Assembly: GCA_002711555.1 (NCBI GenBank)
Contig: PARQ01000019.1
Span: 25,563 to 37,456 of the forward strand
DNA: 11,894 bases
Origin: Rhodospirillaceae bacterium
GTDB taxonomy: Bacteria; Pseudomonadota; Alphaproteobacteria; UBA8366
Reading direction: 5' to 3'
Shown one piece after another: positions 1 through 8,728 of this stretch. Positions within the stretch are counted from its first letter, which is position 1. Each line of letters opens with the position of its first letter. The position numbers were made by a program, and so were the translations under genes. The notes beneath the pieces are model-generated. The model was not told the origin of the DNA. It saw only the letters and a program-made list of their open reading frames with translations, and did no database searches.

Positions 1-62
1 CCCCCAAGGTATTTATTTATGGTTTTAGCCTTTGCAGGCGATTCAACAATAACAACGTCCAT
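1..62 (-). CDS. topA: DNA topoisomerase I, N-terminal fragment (runs off the window)
   Basis: Only the first 20 codons are inside the window. They read MDVVIVESPAKAKTINKYLG, the start of the TOPRIM domain of bacterial type IA topoisomerase I, with the conserved VESPAKAKTI motif whose Glu belongs to the catalytic metal site. The enzyme relaxes negative supercoils in the nucleoid. The ATG at 62 is preferred because the protein then begins where the family usually does and an AAAAGG stretch lies a few bases upstream. An in-frame ATG at 104 would add 14 residues with no Shine-Dalgarno sequence. It lies on the same strand as plsY but 522 bases away, so it is probably transcribed separately. Confidence 0.88.
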   Translation of the reverse strand, partial: MDVVIVESPAKAKTINKYLG

Positions 63-584
63 TGATTGCCTTTTGAGAGATGTGAACACGCTAGGAATTG
101 GCATCGGGAAGGCGTTTCGTCAACCAAAAGCACACGAAAAAATTTACAGATCAGAAAAATAAGTAATTAACTATGCCCTTGCTAAGTTAGCTACGTATCT
201 TAAAATATGTATAAAAACAGACATTTAGCATAATAAAAGGTTTCCCTATCTAAGAATTTAAATAAAATCTGATTCAATGTTGCGAGCGGTATTTTCTTGG
301 AGCTAGGCAAGTCACTATTTCGATGAAAAGGCTCACTCTGCAAAAATGCAAAGCACTTTTTTTGGCTTTGAACATGCCGGCCCGCAATTGAATTTTTTAC
401 AATCAATCATAAGTCCAAATTACCGTACAAAGCGCAAAACCAAAGCATGGTCATCGAAAACTGATAAGTAAAAAACATACTACGTCACATTAAAAAAATT
501 TGGAGGAGTCTGACTTTTACTCTTCGGCAGGTAATATCTTTTGTCATTTTTCAAGATGATCCAACCAAAGTATTTTCTACAGCG
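63..584. other. Long intergenic region between plsY and topA, no convincing gene
   Basis: This stretch holds no reading frame with a ribosome binding site or a recognisable protein motif, and stop codons are frequent on both strands. It contains a candidate terminator for the plsY operon (492-525). A TTGACG hexamer on the minus strand, about 60 bases before the topA ATG, could be part of a topA promoter, but no good -10 follows it. In many alphaproteobacteria dprA occupies this place; I see no DprA motif here, so it is absent from this locus or has decayed beyond recognition. Confidence 0.6.
492..525 (-). terminator. Candidate rho-independent terminator after plsY
   Basis: On the minus strand, about 60 bases past the plsY stop, a short hairpin (GAGT paired with ACTC at 522-519 and 509-506, extended by two further pairs beyond one mismatch) is followed within a few bases by seven T's (498-492). 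The position fits the end of the pyrB-pyrC-plsY transcript. The stem is short and the loop is 9 nt, so the call is tentative. Confidence 0.35.
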
Positions 585-1190
585 CTAATTCTTTTTGTTT
601 CTGCATGCGCCTATCTTATCTTCTGTGCCAGCCAGAAGTCTTTCTATGTTTTCTCTGTGACGGTAAATAATGAGCAATGCAAGCAGAGCAGTCGTAGAAA
701 TTAAGCTCGGCTCTAAAACAAAAGCGATCACCGGAGTGATGCCGACTGCGATTAGGGCTGCGAGCGACGAATATCGTGTTATTACAGCTGTGACTACCCA
801 AGCGCTTAGAGCACATGCAGCCACGGGCCAAGACATGGCAATATAAATGCCTGCCCCGGTTGCAACGCCTTTTCCACCAGCGAAATTTAGCCACACCGGG
901 AAAATATGACCGATCAAGACGGAAACGGCTGCAATACTTATGGCGTCATTTGCATAGCTTCCTGCCAAAAGTACTGCAACTGAACCTTTCCCCGCATCGA
1001 AAATTAGTGTTGCAAGCGCTAGCAATTTGTTCCCTGTCCGAAGAACATTGGTTGCGCCAATGTTACCAGAGCCAACCTTTCTTATGTCACCATGGCCGGC
1101 AAGTTTTGTAAAAATCAACCCGAACGAGATTGACCCTAGCAAATAGCTTATTAAAGCAATGATTGAGATAGATAAAAATTGAGAGTCCAA
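585..1190 (-). CDS. plsY: Acyl-phosphate glycerol-3-phosphate acyltransferase PlsY
   Basis: PlsY transfers an acyl group from acyl-phosphate to glycerol-3-phosphate, the first acylation in phospholipid synthesis in bacteria that use the PlsX/PlsY route. It is a multi-span inner-membrane protein. The 201-residue product is highly hydrophobic and shows the three cytoplasmic PlsY motifs: SGNIGATNVLRTGN near residues 41-54, a G-H-I-F-P-V-W-L-N-F-A-G-G-K-G-V-A-T-G block in the middle (glycine-rich phosphate-binding loop), and R-H-R-E-N-I-E-R-L-L-A-G-T-E near the C-terminus. The start must be TTG at 1190: the same frame meets the pyrC stop TAG only three codons upstream and there is no nearby ATG. 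An AGGA seven bases before the TTG supports it. It sits nine bases after pyrC and is almost surely co-transcribed with it. Confidence 0.95.
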   Translation of the reverse strand: MDSQFLSISIIALISYLLGSISFGLIFTKLAGHGDIRKVGSGNIGATNVLRTGNKLLALATLIFDAGKGSVAVLLAGSYANDAISIAAVSVLIGHIFPVWLNFAGGKGVATGAGIYIAMSWPVAACALSAWVVTAVITRYSSLAALIAVGITPVIAFVLEPSLISTTALLALLIIYRHRENIERLLAGTEDKIGACRNKKN

Positions 1191-1199
1191 AAGTCGATC

Positions 1200-2498
1200 C
1201 TATGGTGAAAATTTGAATACGCTTCTACCGTCTACAATAGTCTCGTGGACTATTCCTTGGACGGGTCGTCCGTCGTACGGCGAATTTTTGGACTTGCTTG
1301 AGAAATTCTCTTCTCGAAGTACCCAAGGCTTGTTAGGGTCAAAAAGTACAATATCTGCTGGCGCTCCGCGCTGTAGTTTACCTCCCGGTAAATTAAAGAG
1401 AGTCGCTGGTTTTGAAGTAATTTTCTTCAATGCTTCAAGCAATGAAAGTTCACCGTTGTGAACTAGTTCAAGCGTAAGCGGCAGAAGGGTCTCCAGCCCT
1501 ATAGCACCACACTCTGCTTGGATAAATGGTAAGCGCTTGGACTCCTGATCTTGGGGTGAGTGGTCGCTAGCAATTATATCAATCGTGCCGTCAGCCAATG
1601 CGCTAACCACGGCGAGACGATCATTCTCGCTTCGCAATGGCGGTGATAGTTTAGCAAAGCTTCGGTAGTCGCCAATTGCATTTTCGTTAAGCGCAAAATA
1701 ATGTGGTGCTGTATCGCAAGTTATATTGAGGCCTCTACTCTTTGCGGCGCGGATAATTGCAACGCCCTCCGCAGTAGAGATATGTGCAGCATGATAGCGT
1801 CCGCCCGTCATTTCGACTAACCTAACATCGCGCTCTAGCATAATCGCCTCGGCAGCATTCGGAATACCAGGTAGCCCAAGCCGTGTCGATATCTCGCTTT
1901 CATTCATGACGCCATCTTTAGCAAGGAATGGCTCCTCAGGATGCTGGACAATGATTAATCCAAAGCCACTGGCATAGCTGAGGGCCCGACTCATTACCAT
2001 CGCATTTGAGATCGCTTTTGTACCATCTGTGAACGCAACCGCACCGGCTTCAGACAAAAGTCCCATCTCTGTTAATTGTTCCCCTTCTGTTGCGCGAGTA
2101 ACGGTTCCGTATGTGTAAACCTTCACAAGCTTTGCTTCACGGGCACGACGCGCTATGAACTCAACCACAGATACATCGTCAACAGGTGGTTGAGTATTTG
2201 GAAGGCATACCATTGCGGTAACACCACCCCTAGCTGCTGCCTTACCAGCAGTCTCGATTGTTTCTTTATATTCCTCACCTGGCTCTCTTAGATGAACTCG
2301 GATATCTATAAAACCCGGCGAAAGGCATAGACCGGCGCAATCAATCATCCTTGTTTTGCCCGGCAATCTATTTTTTTCTAATTCAGGGCCATAATCGACA
2401 ACGATACCATCCTGAGTAAGAAGAGCGCCTATGGTATCTAGACCAGTTGCCGGGTCAAGGAGACGTGCATTGAAATATAGGGTCGGCCCCAAGCTCAT
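1200..2498 (-). CDS. pyrC: Dihydroorotase-like protein PyrC, metal site degenerate, possibly a non-catalytic partner of PyrB
   Basis: The 432-residue protein has the length and fold signatures of class I dihydroorotase, the amidohydrolase that closes carbamoyl-aspartate to dihydroorotate in pyrimidine synthesis. Recognisable blocks are P-G-F-I-D at 61-65, H-L-R-E-P-G-E-E at 69-76, [12 protein letters not shown] at 91-102, the H-A-A-H-I-S-T block at 236-242 and SDHSPQ at 311-316. The metal-binding D-x-H-x-H motif reads D-I-R-V-H, with Arg67 for the first His, and the usual His after D-H-x-P is Gln316. This pattern is, as I recall it, common in alphaproteobacterial PyrC and resembles inactive PyrC-prime proteins that stabilise aspartate carbamoyltransferase. 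The start ATG overlaps the pyrB stop (ATGA), so the two are translationally coupled. Whether it is catalytic cannot be settled from sequence. Confidence 0.9.
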   Translation of the reverse strand: MSLGPTLYFNARLLDPATGLDTIGALLTQDGIVVDYGPELEKNRLPGKTRMIDCAGLCLSPGFIDIRVHLREPGEEYKETIETAGKAAARGGVTAMVCLPNTQPPVDDVSVVEFIARRAREAKLVKVYTYGTVTRATEGEQLTEMGLLSEAGAVAFTDGTKAISNAMVMSRALSYASGFGLIIVQHPEEPFLAKDGVMNESEISTRLGLPGIPNAAEAIMLERDVRLVEMTGGRYHAAHISTAEGVAIIRAAKSRGLNITCDTAPHYFALNENAIGDYRSFAKLSPPLRSENDRLAVVSALADGTIDIIASDHSPQDQESKRLPFIQAECGAIGLETLLPLTLELVHNGELSLLEALKKITSKPATLFNLPGGKLQRGAPADIVLFDPNKPWVLREENFSSKSKNSPYDGRPVQGIVHETIVDGRSVFKFSP

Positions 2499-3481
2499 TG
2501 AACTTTATTCATTTTGTTACGCGTTAGAACTTCAAATACAGCCATTCGTACCGCCACTCCCATTTCAACCTGCTCTCTTATGAGAGATCTATCAATATCG
2601 TCAGCTAACTCACTATCGATCTCCACACCACGGTTCATAGGGCCGGGGTGCATCACAAGCGCGTCAGGGTTAGCTGCATTGAGTTTTTCCTTGGTTAATC
2701 CGTAGAAACGGAAATATTCTCGTATCGATGGAACATACATACCTTGCATGCGTTCGGTTTGAAGTCGCAACATCATCACGATATCGCAACCAGAGATTCC
2801 ATCTTCTAGGTTGTGAAACACATTTACGCCATACCTTTCAACGTCTTTGGGTAAGAGCGTAGGTGGGGCGACGAGGCGTACTTTTGCACCCATTGTTGTC
2901 AAAAGATACATATTTGACCTTGCAACACGGCTGTGCACAACGTCACCGGAAATCGCTACGGTCAACCCCTCTATTTTTCCGTACCTTCGCCGAATTGTTT
3001 GTGCATCCAGTAACGCTTGGGTGGGGTGTTCATGAGTACCGTCTCCTCCATTAACCACCGAGCAGTTTACTTTCTCTGAAAGTAACTGTACTGCTCCAGA
3101 ATGCGGGTGGCGGACGCACAGGATATCTGGATGCATTGCATTCAGTGTCATTGCTGTATCAATAAGCGTCTCGCCTTTTTTTATGGAACTTGTAGAAACA
3201 GCCATGTTGATGGTATCTCCACCGAGTCTTTTTCCGGCAAGTTCGAAAGAGGTTCTAGTCCTGGTTGAATTTTCGAAGAATAGATTAATTAAAGTCCGCC
3301 CACGCAATAGATCGGTTTTTTTATTCTCGGCTCTATTTTGCTCAACATAAGAATCTGCAAGATCTAATAGTATTTGAATTTCTTGTGGACTAAGGCCTTC
3401 TATCCCCAAAAGATGTTTGTGGGGAAATGCGTTAGCAGGGGGGGTTTGCGGACTTTTAACCGCTTTCCGCTGTGAAGCCAT
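2495..3481 (-). CDS. pyrB: Aspartate carbamoyltransferase catalytic chain PyrB
   Basis: PyrB joins carbamoyl phosphate and aspartate to give carbamoyl-aspartate, the committed step of pyrimidine synthesis in the cytosol. Numbered from the ATG at 3481 (328 residues), it has the carbamoyl-phosphate loop S-T-R-T-R-T-S-F-E at about 72-80, H-P-T-Q-A-L-L-D at about 152-159, H-S-R-V-A at about 183-187 and [11 protein letters not shown] at about 277-287, all conserved in the family. The frame is open up to a TTG at 3520, but that TTG lies inside the -35 box of a good promoter, so the ATG is preferred. No Shine-Dalgarno sequence precedes this ATG. No regulatory-chain gene pyrI is nearby; a PyrB-PyrC complex is the likelier form. 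Confidence 0.95.
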   Translation of the reverse strand: MASQRKAVKSPQTPPANAFPHKHLLGIEGLSPQEIQILLDLADSYVEQNRAENKKTDLLRGRTLINLFFENSTRTRTSFELAGKRLGGDTINMAVSTSSIKKGETLIDTAMTLNAMHPDILCVRHPHSGAVQLLSEKVNCSVVNGGDGTHEHPTQALLDAQTIRRRYGKIEGLTVAISGDVVHSRVARSNMYLLTTMGAKVRLVAPPTLLPKDVERYGVNVFHNLEDGISGCDIVMMLRLQTERMQGMYVPSIREYFRFYGLTKEKLNAANPDALVMHPGPMNRGVEIDSELADDIDRSLIREQVEMGVAVRMAVFEVLTRNKMNKVQ

Positions 3482-3490
3482 TAAAATAAA

Positions 3491-3520
3491 AGTATAACGG
3501 CGAAGTAGCTGAGGTGGCAA
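3491..3520 (-). promoter_or_regulatory. Sigma70-like promoter of pyrB, probably giving a leaderless mRNA
   Basis: The minus strand reads TTGCCA (3520-3515), an 18-base spacer, then TATACT (3496-3491); each box differs from consensus at one position. The -10 box ends nine bases before the pyrB ATG at 3481, so transcription should begin at or within two bases of the start codon. The lack of any Shine-Dalgarno sequence agrees with a leaderless message. No attenuator could fit downstream of such a start. Confidence 0.6.
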
Positions 3521-3526
3521 GGGTCT

Positions 3527-3542
3527 TTAAATTCAAATTTAA
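3527..3542. repeat. Perfect AT-only inverted repeat next to the pyrB promoter
   Basis: TTAAATT and AATTTAA form a 7-bp perfect inverted repeat with a two-base centre, six bases upstream of the pyrB -35 box. It could be an operator or an AT-rich UP element that binds the RNA polymerase alpha subunit. AT-only palindromes arise easily by chance in DNA of this composition, so the functional reading is weak. Confidence 0.3.
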
Positions 3543-3578
3543 TATTTTTGGCTTGAGGGGTTAATCTTAATTTTGATC

Positions 3579-4058
3579 TTATCTCTCAGATATATGATTT
3601 TTTAACGCATCAAGAGCGCCTTGCAAAATGAAGGCGGCTGCCATTTTGTCCACAGTACCAGCCCTTTTTTTTCGGCTAAGATTCGCTTCATCAATCATTA
3701 ATCTTTGAACCGCAGCGGTCGAAAGGCGCTCGTCCCAGAAAACCACCGGAAGCGTAATATGTCTCGATAGATTAGATACAAAATCACGAGTTGCTTGAGC
3801 ACGCCGCCCCTCTTCGCCGTTCATATTAGTTGGAAGGCCAAATATAAAACTGCTTACAGTGTGTTCAGTAATCACTTTCTGGAGATTAGGCAGGTCTTTT
3901 GAAAACTTAGTTCGCGGAAGTGTTTTTAAAGGAGTTGCAATTATTAAACTTGGATCGGTAATCGCTAGTCCTAATGTCTTCGATCCGAGGTCAACACCAA
4001 GCCAACGGCTATTTTTGGGTTTTTTTTTGGCTAGAGTGATTAATTTTTCTATTGTCAT
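3579..4058 (-). CDS. ruvX: RuvX/YqgF family RNase H-fold nuclease (pre-16S rRNA processing)
   Basis: The 159-residue protein belongs to the YqgF/RuvX family, implicated in 5'-end maturation of 16S rRNA and earlier proposed as a Holliday junction resolvase. It shows the family pattern: GVDLGSKTLGLAITD near residues 21-35 (first acidic residue of the RNase H-like site), a F-G-L-P-T-N-M-N-G-E-E-G loop, V-F-W-D-E-R-L-S-T (second acidic cluster) and G-T-V-D-K-M-A-A-A-F-I-L-Q towards the C-terminus (third acidic residue). Length is normal. It is divergent from gatC across 86 bases and 97 bases upstream of the pyrB ATG on the same strand; pyrB has its own promoter. The Shine-Dalgarno sequence before the ATG at 4058 is weak. 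Confidence 0.93.
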   Translation of the reverse strand: MTIEKLITLAKKKPKNSRWLGVDLGSKTLGLAITDPSLIIATPLKTLPRTKFSKDLPNLQKVITEHTVSSFIFGLPTNMNGEEGRRAQATRDFVSNLSRHITLPVVFWDERLSTAAVQRLMIDEANLSRKKRAGTVDKMAAAFILQGALDALKNHISER

Positions 4059-4144
4059 AATTAAACTTACGGTGTTGTTATTGAAGCTTGCAAGGGTGAT
4101 TGCTAGCCTTCACAGGAAATAGGGCACTTGGGATAGCGTTGATT

Positions 4145-4432
4145 ATGAGTATTGACCACAAGATTATTCAGAAAATTGCACTCTTAGCGCGCATAAGGGT
4201 ACCTGCTGAAGAGCGAGAAAAGCTAGCAGCTGAATTATCAAATATTTTTGATTGGATTGAGGAGTTAGATAAAGTCGATACCAATGACGTTGATCCAATG
4301 ACCTCTGTGTTTCGAGCACCAGCCTCACTACGGCAAGACAATCCGAATGACGGAGGATATCCAGAGAGAATTACTGCTAATGCTCCGGAGGCCGTTGAGC
4401 ATTTTTTCACTGTGCCAAAGGTCGTCGAATAA
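4145..4432 (+). CDS. gatC: Asp/Glu-tRNA(Asn/Gln) amidotransferase subunit C
   Basis: GatC is the small subunit that wraps around and stabilises GatA in the GatCAB complex. The 95-residue product starts [17 protein letters not shown], the usual beginning of GatC, and has [15 protein letters not shown] followed by V-D-T-N-D-V-D-P-M, the family hallmark. The frame is open back to about 4100, but those extra residues are unlike GatC, so the ATG at 4145 is chosen. It overlaps gatA by one base (TAATG). A GGGA lies 11 bases before the ATG, farther than ideal. Confidence 0.93.
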   Translation: MSIDHKIIQKIALLARIRVPAEEREKLAAELSNIFDWIEELDKVDTNDVDPMTSVFRAPASLRQDNPNDGGYPERITANAPEAVEHFFTVPKVVE

Positions 4433-5904
4433 TGATCTTAACCGATCTCACTATTGCTGAAGCTAGAAATATGCTCATTGCTGGAGATATTTCATCGGTA
4501 GAATTAACTGAGGCGCATATTAGAGCTATAGAGGCAACTTCCAGCCTAAACTTGTTTATCACTAAAACCTGCGAACAGGCTTTGTCTAAAGCTAAAAAAT
4601 CAGACACTCAACGCTTGTTGGGTAACCAAGGCAAGTTAGAAGGTATTCCAATCGGTGTAAAAGATTTATTCTGCACCAACGGTGTAATGGCATCCGCTGC
4701 GAGCAAAATACTTACGGGATTTACACCTTGTTACGAGTCAACCGTAACCAAAAATCTATGGGATGCAGGCGCCGTGATGCTCGGCAAGACCAACATGGAC
4801 GAATTTGCCATGGGATCATCAAATGAGACCAGTCACTATGGCCCTGTGACAAATCCATGGCAGCGTATCAATGAACCAAAAGTGAAGTTGGTTCCAGGTG
4901 GATCATCCGGCGGGTCTGCAGCTGCCGTCGCAGCGCGAACAGTCATGGGGGCTCTTGGCACGGATACTGGAGGGTCAATTCGTCAACCTGCAAGTTTATG
5001 CGGTGTTGTTGGTATGAAGCCTACCTACGGGCGTTGTTCGCGCTGGGGTGTGATTGCTTTTGCTTCGTCGCTTGATCAAGCAGGACCGCTTACGCGCACA
5101 GTGCGCGATAGTGCTATTATGCTAGGAGAGATGGCTGGTTATGACGCAAAAGATTCTACTTCTGTTGACATCGGGGTGCCTGACTACGAAGCCGCTCTTG
5201 AAAAGGATGTAAAAGGTGTGCGAGTGGGAATTCCGGAAGAATATTTCTTGGAGGGGATGCCGGAGGAGATTCGATCCATTTGGGATCGAGGCATCACTTG
5301 GTTTAAAGAAGCCGGAGCGGAAATTGCAAACGTAAGTCTACCACATACCAAGTATGCTTTGCCCACCTATTATATTGTAGCTCCGGCCGAAGCCTCCTCA
5401 AATTTAGCGCGATATGACGGCGTTCGTTACGGGCTTCGCATTGAGGGTAAGGACCTGCAAGAAATGTATGAGAATACCCGTGCTGAGGGGTTTGGGCAGG
5501 AAGTACGGCGAAGAATAATGATTGGCACTTATGTCCTTTCTGCAGGTTACTATGATGCCTATTATTTAAAAGCTCAGAAGGTGCGCACCAAAATTGCCGA
5601 CGATTTCAGGAATAGCTGGAAGACTGTCGATCTATTGCTAACCCCGACGGCACCAAGTGCTGCATTCGCTCAGGGAGAAAAAATGAATGATCCGATTGCA
5701 ATGTATTTAAATGATATTTTTACTGTACCCGCCAGTATGGCGGGCCTACCCGCTATATCGGTGCCAGCAGGTCTCTCTTCAGAAGGCTTACCACTAGGCC
5801 TGCAATTAATAGCCAAGCCATTCGATGAGGAATTATTATTCCGAGGCGCTGGTATGTTGGAATTGGCTGCTAACTTCAAAGAGAAACCAACATTAGCAGC
5901 TTAA
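4432..5904 (+). CDS. gatA: Asp/Glu-tRNA(Asn/Gln) amidotransferase subunit A
   Basis: GatA is the amidase subunit that releases ammonia from glutamine for transfer to misacylated Glu-tRNA(Gln) or Asp-tRNA(Asn). The 490-residue product has full family length and the complete amidase-signature catalytic set: Lys77 in [10 protein letters not shown], the cis-Ser158 in P-G-G-S-S-G-G-S, and nucleophile Ser182 in G-T-D-T-G-G-S-I-R. The Y-Y-D-A-Y-Y segment of the C-terminal half is also typical. Its ATG overlaps the gatC stop, so the two are translationally coupled. The 197-base gap before gatB is wider than usual, and gatB may have its own promoter or rely on read-through. Confidence 0.97.
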   Translation: MILTDLTIAEARNMLIAGDISSVELTEAHIRAIEATSSLNLFITKTCEQALSKAKKSDTQRLLGNQGKLEGIPIGVKDLFCTNGVMASAASKILTGFTPCYESTVTKNLWDAGAVMLGKTNMDEFAMGSSNETSHYGPVTNPWQRINEPKVKLVPGGSSGGSAAAVAARTVMGALGTDTGGSIRQPASLCGVVGMKPTYGRCSRWGVIAFASSLDQAGPLTRTVRDSAIMLGEMAGYDAKDSTSVDIGVPDYEAALEKDVKGVRVGIPEEYFLEGMPEEIRSIWDRGITWFKEAGAEIANVSLPHTKYALPTYYIVAPAEASSNLARYDGVRYGLRIEGKDLQEMYENTRAEGFGQEVRRRIMIGTYVLSAGYYDAYYLKAQKVRTKIADDFRNSWKTVDLLLTPTAPSAAFAQGEKMNDPIAMYLNDIFTVPASMAGLPAISVPAGLSSEGLPLGLQLIAKPFDEELLFRGAGMLELAANFKEKPTLAA

Positions 5905-6101
5905 AAAATATAATGTGGTTCTTTGCTTATCATGACACAAAGTTTAATAGTTTTGTTTCTTCTCGGCCTAAGGTGAACGTTTTTATTGTATTACTGAGAA
6001 CGCAAATTTAATTGAAACTACATTTCAAAAACAGAGAAAATTGCTACTAAATACCGTTGTCATTCGTATTTGGCATGGTGAAACATAATTTGAGATTTTC
6101 A
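5905..6101 (+). other. gatA-gatB spacer, no gene seen
   Basis: The 197 bases are AT-rich. The gatB frame is open back to a TTG at 6057, but the extra residues do not resemble GatB. I see no convincing terminator and no promoter with acceptable spacing; TTGTCA at 6057-6062 resembles a -35 box, but the nearest -10-like hexamer is too far away. Confidence 0.4.
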
Positions 6102-7556
6102 ATGGCTGAATTATTAAAAGGTACTAAGGGTGATTGGGAAGTGGTTATTGGTTTGGAAATCCACGCCCAGGTCATAACTGAATCGAAACTTTTTTCGAGT
6201 GCGACGGCTGAATTCGGTGCGGAACCAAACTCACAGGTCAGCTTCGTAGATGCCGCGATGCCAGGGATGCTTCCCGTCTTAAATGAAGAAAGTGTGCGGC
6301 AAGCTGTGCGTACCGGTTTAGCGGTCAATGCAATAATAAATTTGAGATCAGTATTTGCTCGAAAGAATTATTTTTATCCAGACCTTCCACAGGGCTATCA
6401 GATTTCTCAATACGAGTCACCCATTGTTGGAGAAGGCGCTGTTGAAATTGATCTTCCAGACGGCGGTGGTAAGACTATCAGGATCGAACGTCTGCACTTG
6501 GAGCAGGATGCAGGAAAATCGATACACGATCTTCATCCTACAAAATCATATATTGATTTGAATCGCTCCGGGGTAACTTTAATGGAGATTGTATCGAAGC
6601 CAGACATGAGGTCAGCAGATGAGGCTGTTGCGTATATCGCAAAGTTACGTTCCATACTCCGGTATATAGGCGCTTGCGATGGTAATATGCAGAATGGAAG
6701 TATGAGAGCAGATGTAAATGTCTCCGTGCGGAACCCCGGCGACAAGCTTGGCACGCGTTGTGAGATAAAAAATGTCAATTCCTTACGCTTCGTTCGTCAA
6801 GCAATCAATTTTGAGGCACAGCGTCAGATTGAAATTCTTGAGAACGGAGAGCTAATAGATCAAGAGACACGTCTGTATGATCCAGATCGTAATGAAACAC
6901 GATTAATGCGCTCGAAAGAAGACGCGCATGACTATCGATACTTTCCAGATCCAGATTTATTACCATTGGATTTGGAGCAAGCATATGTCGATGAATTAGA
7001 AGCAGGCCTCCCAGAGCTTCCAGATGTTCGGAAAAAGCGCTTCGTCGCTGATTATGGACTGAGTCTCTATGATGCGAGTGTACTTGCGGCTGAGCGTGAT
7101 ACCGGTGATTATTTTGATTCTGTGGCAAAGAACCGTGACGCAAAAAAAGTTGCCAACTGGATCACAGGTGAATTATTTGGGCACCTTAAAAAAAGTGACT
7201 TATCATTAAAGGATTCCCCAGTTAGTGCAGAAAAACTTGGTGGGCTTATCGATTTGATCACCAACAATACGATATCTGGGCGGACGGCAAAGGAAGTTTT
7301 TGAAAAAATGTGGCAAACGGGTAACGATGCAGTTGAAATTGTCGAATCAGAAGGCCTTAGGCAGATAACTGATGCCGGGGCGATAGAAGCAGTCGTAGAT
7401 AAAATAATTTCGGAAAATCCGAAAAATGCAGATGAGGTTCGAGGCGGTAATTCCAAAGCCATAGGTTGGTTTGTCGGGCAGGTAATGCAAGCGACTGCGG
7501 GCAAAGCAAACCCAAAAGCGGTAAACGAATTACTTCGCAATAAGTTAAAAGCTTAG
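6102..7556 (+). CDS. gatB: Asp/Glu-tRNA(Asn/Gln) amidotransferase subunit B
   Basis: GatB binds the misacylated tRNA, phosphorylates the Glu or Asp carboxyl with ATP and accepts ammonia from GatA. With the ATG at 6102 the protein is 484 residues, normal for the family. It begins [24 protein letters not shown] at residues 1-24, the usual start in alphaproteobacteria. The middle carries [17 protein letters not shown], the GatB signature, and the C-terminus has the helical tail domain ([14 protein letters not shown]). Upstream in-frame starts at 6057 (TTG) and 6075 (ATG) are possible but extend past the conserved N-terminus. The gene converges with the DUF6295-type gene across 110 bases. Confidence 0.96.
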   Translation: MAELLKGTKGDWEVVIGLEIHAQVITESKLFSSATAEFGAEPNSQVSFVDAAMPGMLPVLNEESVRQAVRTGLAVNAIINLRSVFARKNYFYPDLPQGYQISQYESPIVGEGAVEIDLPDGGGKTIRIERLHLEQDAGKSIHDLHPTKSYIDLNRSGVTLMEIVSKPDMRSADEAVAYIAKLRSILRYIGACDGNMQNGSMRADVNVSVRNPGDKLGTRCEIKNVNSLRFVRQAINFEAQRQIEILENGELIDQETRLYDPDRNETRLMRSKEDAHDYRYFPDPDLLPLDLEQAYVDELEAGLPELPDVRKKRFVADYGLSLYDASVLAAERDTGDYFDSVAKNRDAKKVANWITGELFGHLKKSDLSLKDSPVSAEKLGGLIDLITNNTISGRTAKEVFEKMWQTGNDAVEIVESEGLRQITDAGAIEAVVDKIISENPKNADEVRGGNSKAIGWFVGQVMQATAGKANPKAVNELLRNKLKA

Positions 7557-7666
7557 GTACAAAACTAGCTGAAAAACTTACAAAAGCTTGCCGTTTTCCT
7601 TCAAATGGGAATGATTTCTCGAGGAATTTACCTACCACTTCCGGTTCTTGGCGAGACCATCGAAGG

Positions 7667-7963
7667 TTATGCTGCCTTCACAATGTCATTAGAGCGTGGT
7701 CGTGACTTTACATTATCCTCTACATCTATAATCACTTTCCCCAATGCCCTATGAAGTGCTTTGGCTGATTCCAAGTCCAACTCAACACCCACGCGAGTGC
7801 CGGCTCCAAGACCTTTATTTACAAAGTCTATAGTTACAGCGTCATTCATCATGGCGTGATGGGGATGGTCATATGAGATTGCAGCATGTGTGAGGTTGAC
7901 CCATCCTTCTGGACTCTTCCCTGACCCATCGCAGGCTACCAATTCAAGTATTGATGTACACAT
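7667..7963 (-). CDS. DUF6295-type small protein of unknown function
   Basis: The 98-residue soluble protein begins M-C-T and carries D-G-S-G-K-S-P-E-G-W, the S-Y-D-H-P-H-H-A block near residues 30-37 and a T-I-D-F-V-N strand, a pattern I recognise as the DUF6295 family; no function is known to me. His and Asp in the D-H-P-H-H-A block and Cys2 and Cys11 are candidate ligands, which is inference. It lies 21 bases after the dienelactone hydrolase-like gene with an AGGGA about ten bases before its ATG, so it is the last gene of the five-gene cluster. The C-terminal 15 or so residues are charged and look unstructured. Confidence 0.75.
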   Translation of the reverse strand: MCTSILELVACDGSGKSPEGWVNLTHAAISYDHPHHAMMNDAVTIDFVNKGLGAGTRVGVELDLESAKALHRALGKVIIDVEDNVKSRPRSNDIVKAA

Positions 7964-7984
7964 TTTGAAAGTTCCCTAAAGTAT

Positions 7985-8728
7985 TTATCCAACATACTTT
8001 TTTACAAAAGCGAATAATTTTTCCCAGCCATCATTGCATTGTTCAACTCGGTGAAGAGGCCTATTATAGTAAAAAAAACCGTGCCCCGCGCCGTCATACC
8101 GGTGAAACTCATAGGTTTTCCCGTGTTCCTTAAGTTTCTTTTCATGTTGATCTACTTGCTCAGCACTCGGTGCTTGATCTTCATTGCCAAATAAACCAAG
8201 GATCGGACAGTTTAGATCTGCCGTCATATCTATGGGAGCTTGAGGTAACTTTTCATTTAGGTCTTCCTCTTCCATAACTACGCGACCTCCCCAGAGATCT
8301 AGGCATGCATCCGCTTTGTCGGTTTTTGAGCAATAAATTACGGCGTGGCGGCCGCCAGAGCACGTCCCGAAAACGGCTGCTTTACCTGTAGAGAATTGTT
8401 GAGATTTAAGCCAGTCCATTGCGGCGTCAACGTCTCCAACCATTTGGGCATCTGAAACGCCTCCCTCCGCACGTACCTTGGCTGCAACATCTTCTGGGCT
8501 GCCCTCGCCTGCGCGTTCGTAAAGATTAGGACTAATTGCTGCGTAGCCGTGGTGTGCAAATTTACGCGTTGTTTCTCGGTACCATTCATCCCATCCTGGC
8601 AAATGATGTATCAGTACTATTCCAGGAAATGGGCCGGGCCCCATTGGGCGGGCAGTATAAGCCTGAATGGGGTCGTTGTTGTGACCGTCTAGAATTATCA
8701 TCTCTGCAATCATACTCTCGTAAGACAT
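7985..8728 (-). CDS. Dienelactone hydrolase family protein
   Basis: The 247-residue protein is a cytosolic alpha/beta hydrolase of the dienelactone hydrolase family, whose founding member opens the lactone ring in chlorocatechol breakdown. The triad is visible: nucleophile Cys123 in F-G-T-C-S-G-G, Asp184 in L-F-G-N-E-D-Q-A-P-S and His216 in D-G-A-G-H-G-F-F. An early H-H-L-P-G-W-D-E-W-Y segment (41-50) forms the oxyanion side of the pocket. A Cys nucleophile fits lactone or thioester-like substrates, but the real substrate is unknown. No signal peptide is seen. The start is supported by GGAAGGGA about six bases before the ATG. A 102-base gap separates it from the hydratase gene upstream, so it may have its own promoter or follow by read-through. 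Confidence 0.9.
   Translation of the reverse strand: MSYESMIAEMIILDGHNNDPIQAYTARPMGPGPFPGIVLIHHLPGWDEWYRETTRKFAHHGYAAISPNLYERAGEGSPEDVAAKVRAEGGVSDAQMVGDVDAAMDWLKSQQFSTGKAAVFGTCSGGRHAVIYCSKTDKADACLDLWGGRVVMEEEDLNEKLPQAPIDMTADLNCPILGLFGNEDQAPSAEQVDQHEKKLKEHGKTYEFHRYDGAGHGFFYYNRPLHRVEQCNDGWEKLFAFVKKYVG

Noticed and set aside
200..406. Possible 68-residue minus-strand protein, or a dprA remnant (it contains I-A-G-R)
   Set aside because: No ribosome site, no ATG start, low-complexity composition, and only a few residues resemble the DprA C-terminus, which is within chance.
815..1111. 98-residue open frame on the plus strand opposite plsY
   Set aside because: PlsY motifs are unambiguous on the minus strand; the antisense product is Arg/Gln/His-rich and has no support.
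3482..3520. TTG start at 3520 adding 13 residues to PyrB
   Set aside because: The TTG is part of a strong -35 box and the extra residues would be encoded upstream of the predicted transcription start.
7109..7540. 143-residue open frame on the minus strand opposite gatB
   Set aside because: gatB is certain on the other strand, and the frame is Ser/Pro/Phe-rich without recognisable motifs.
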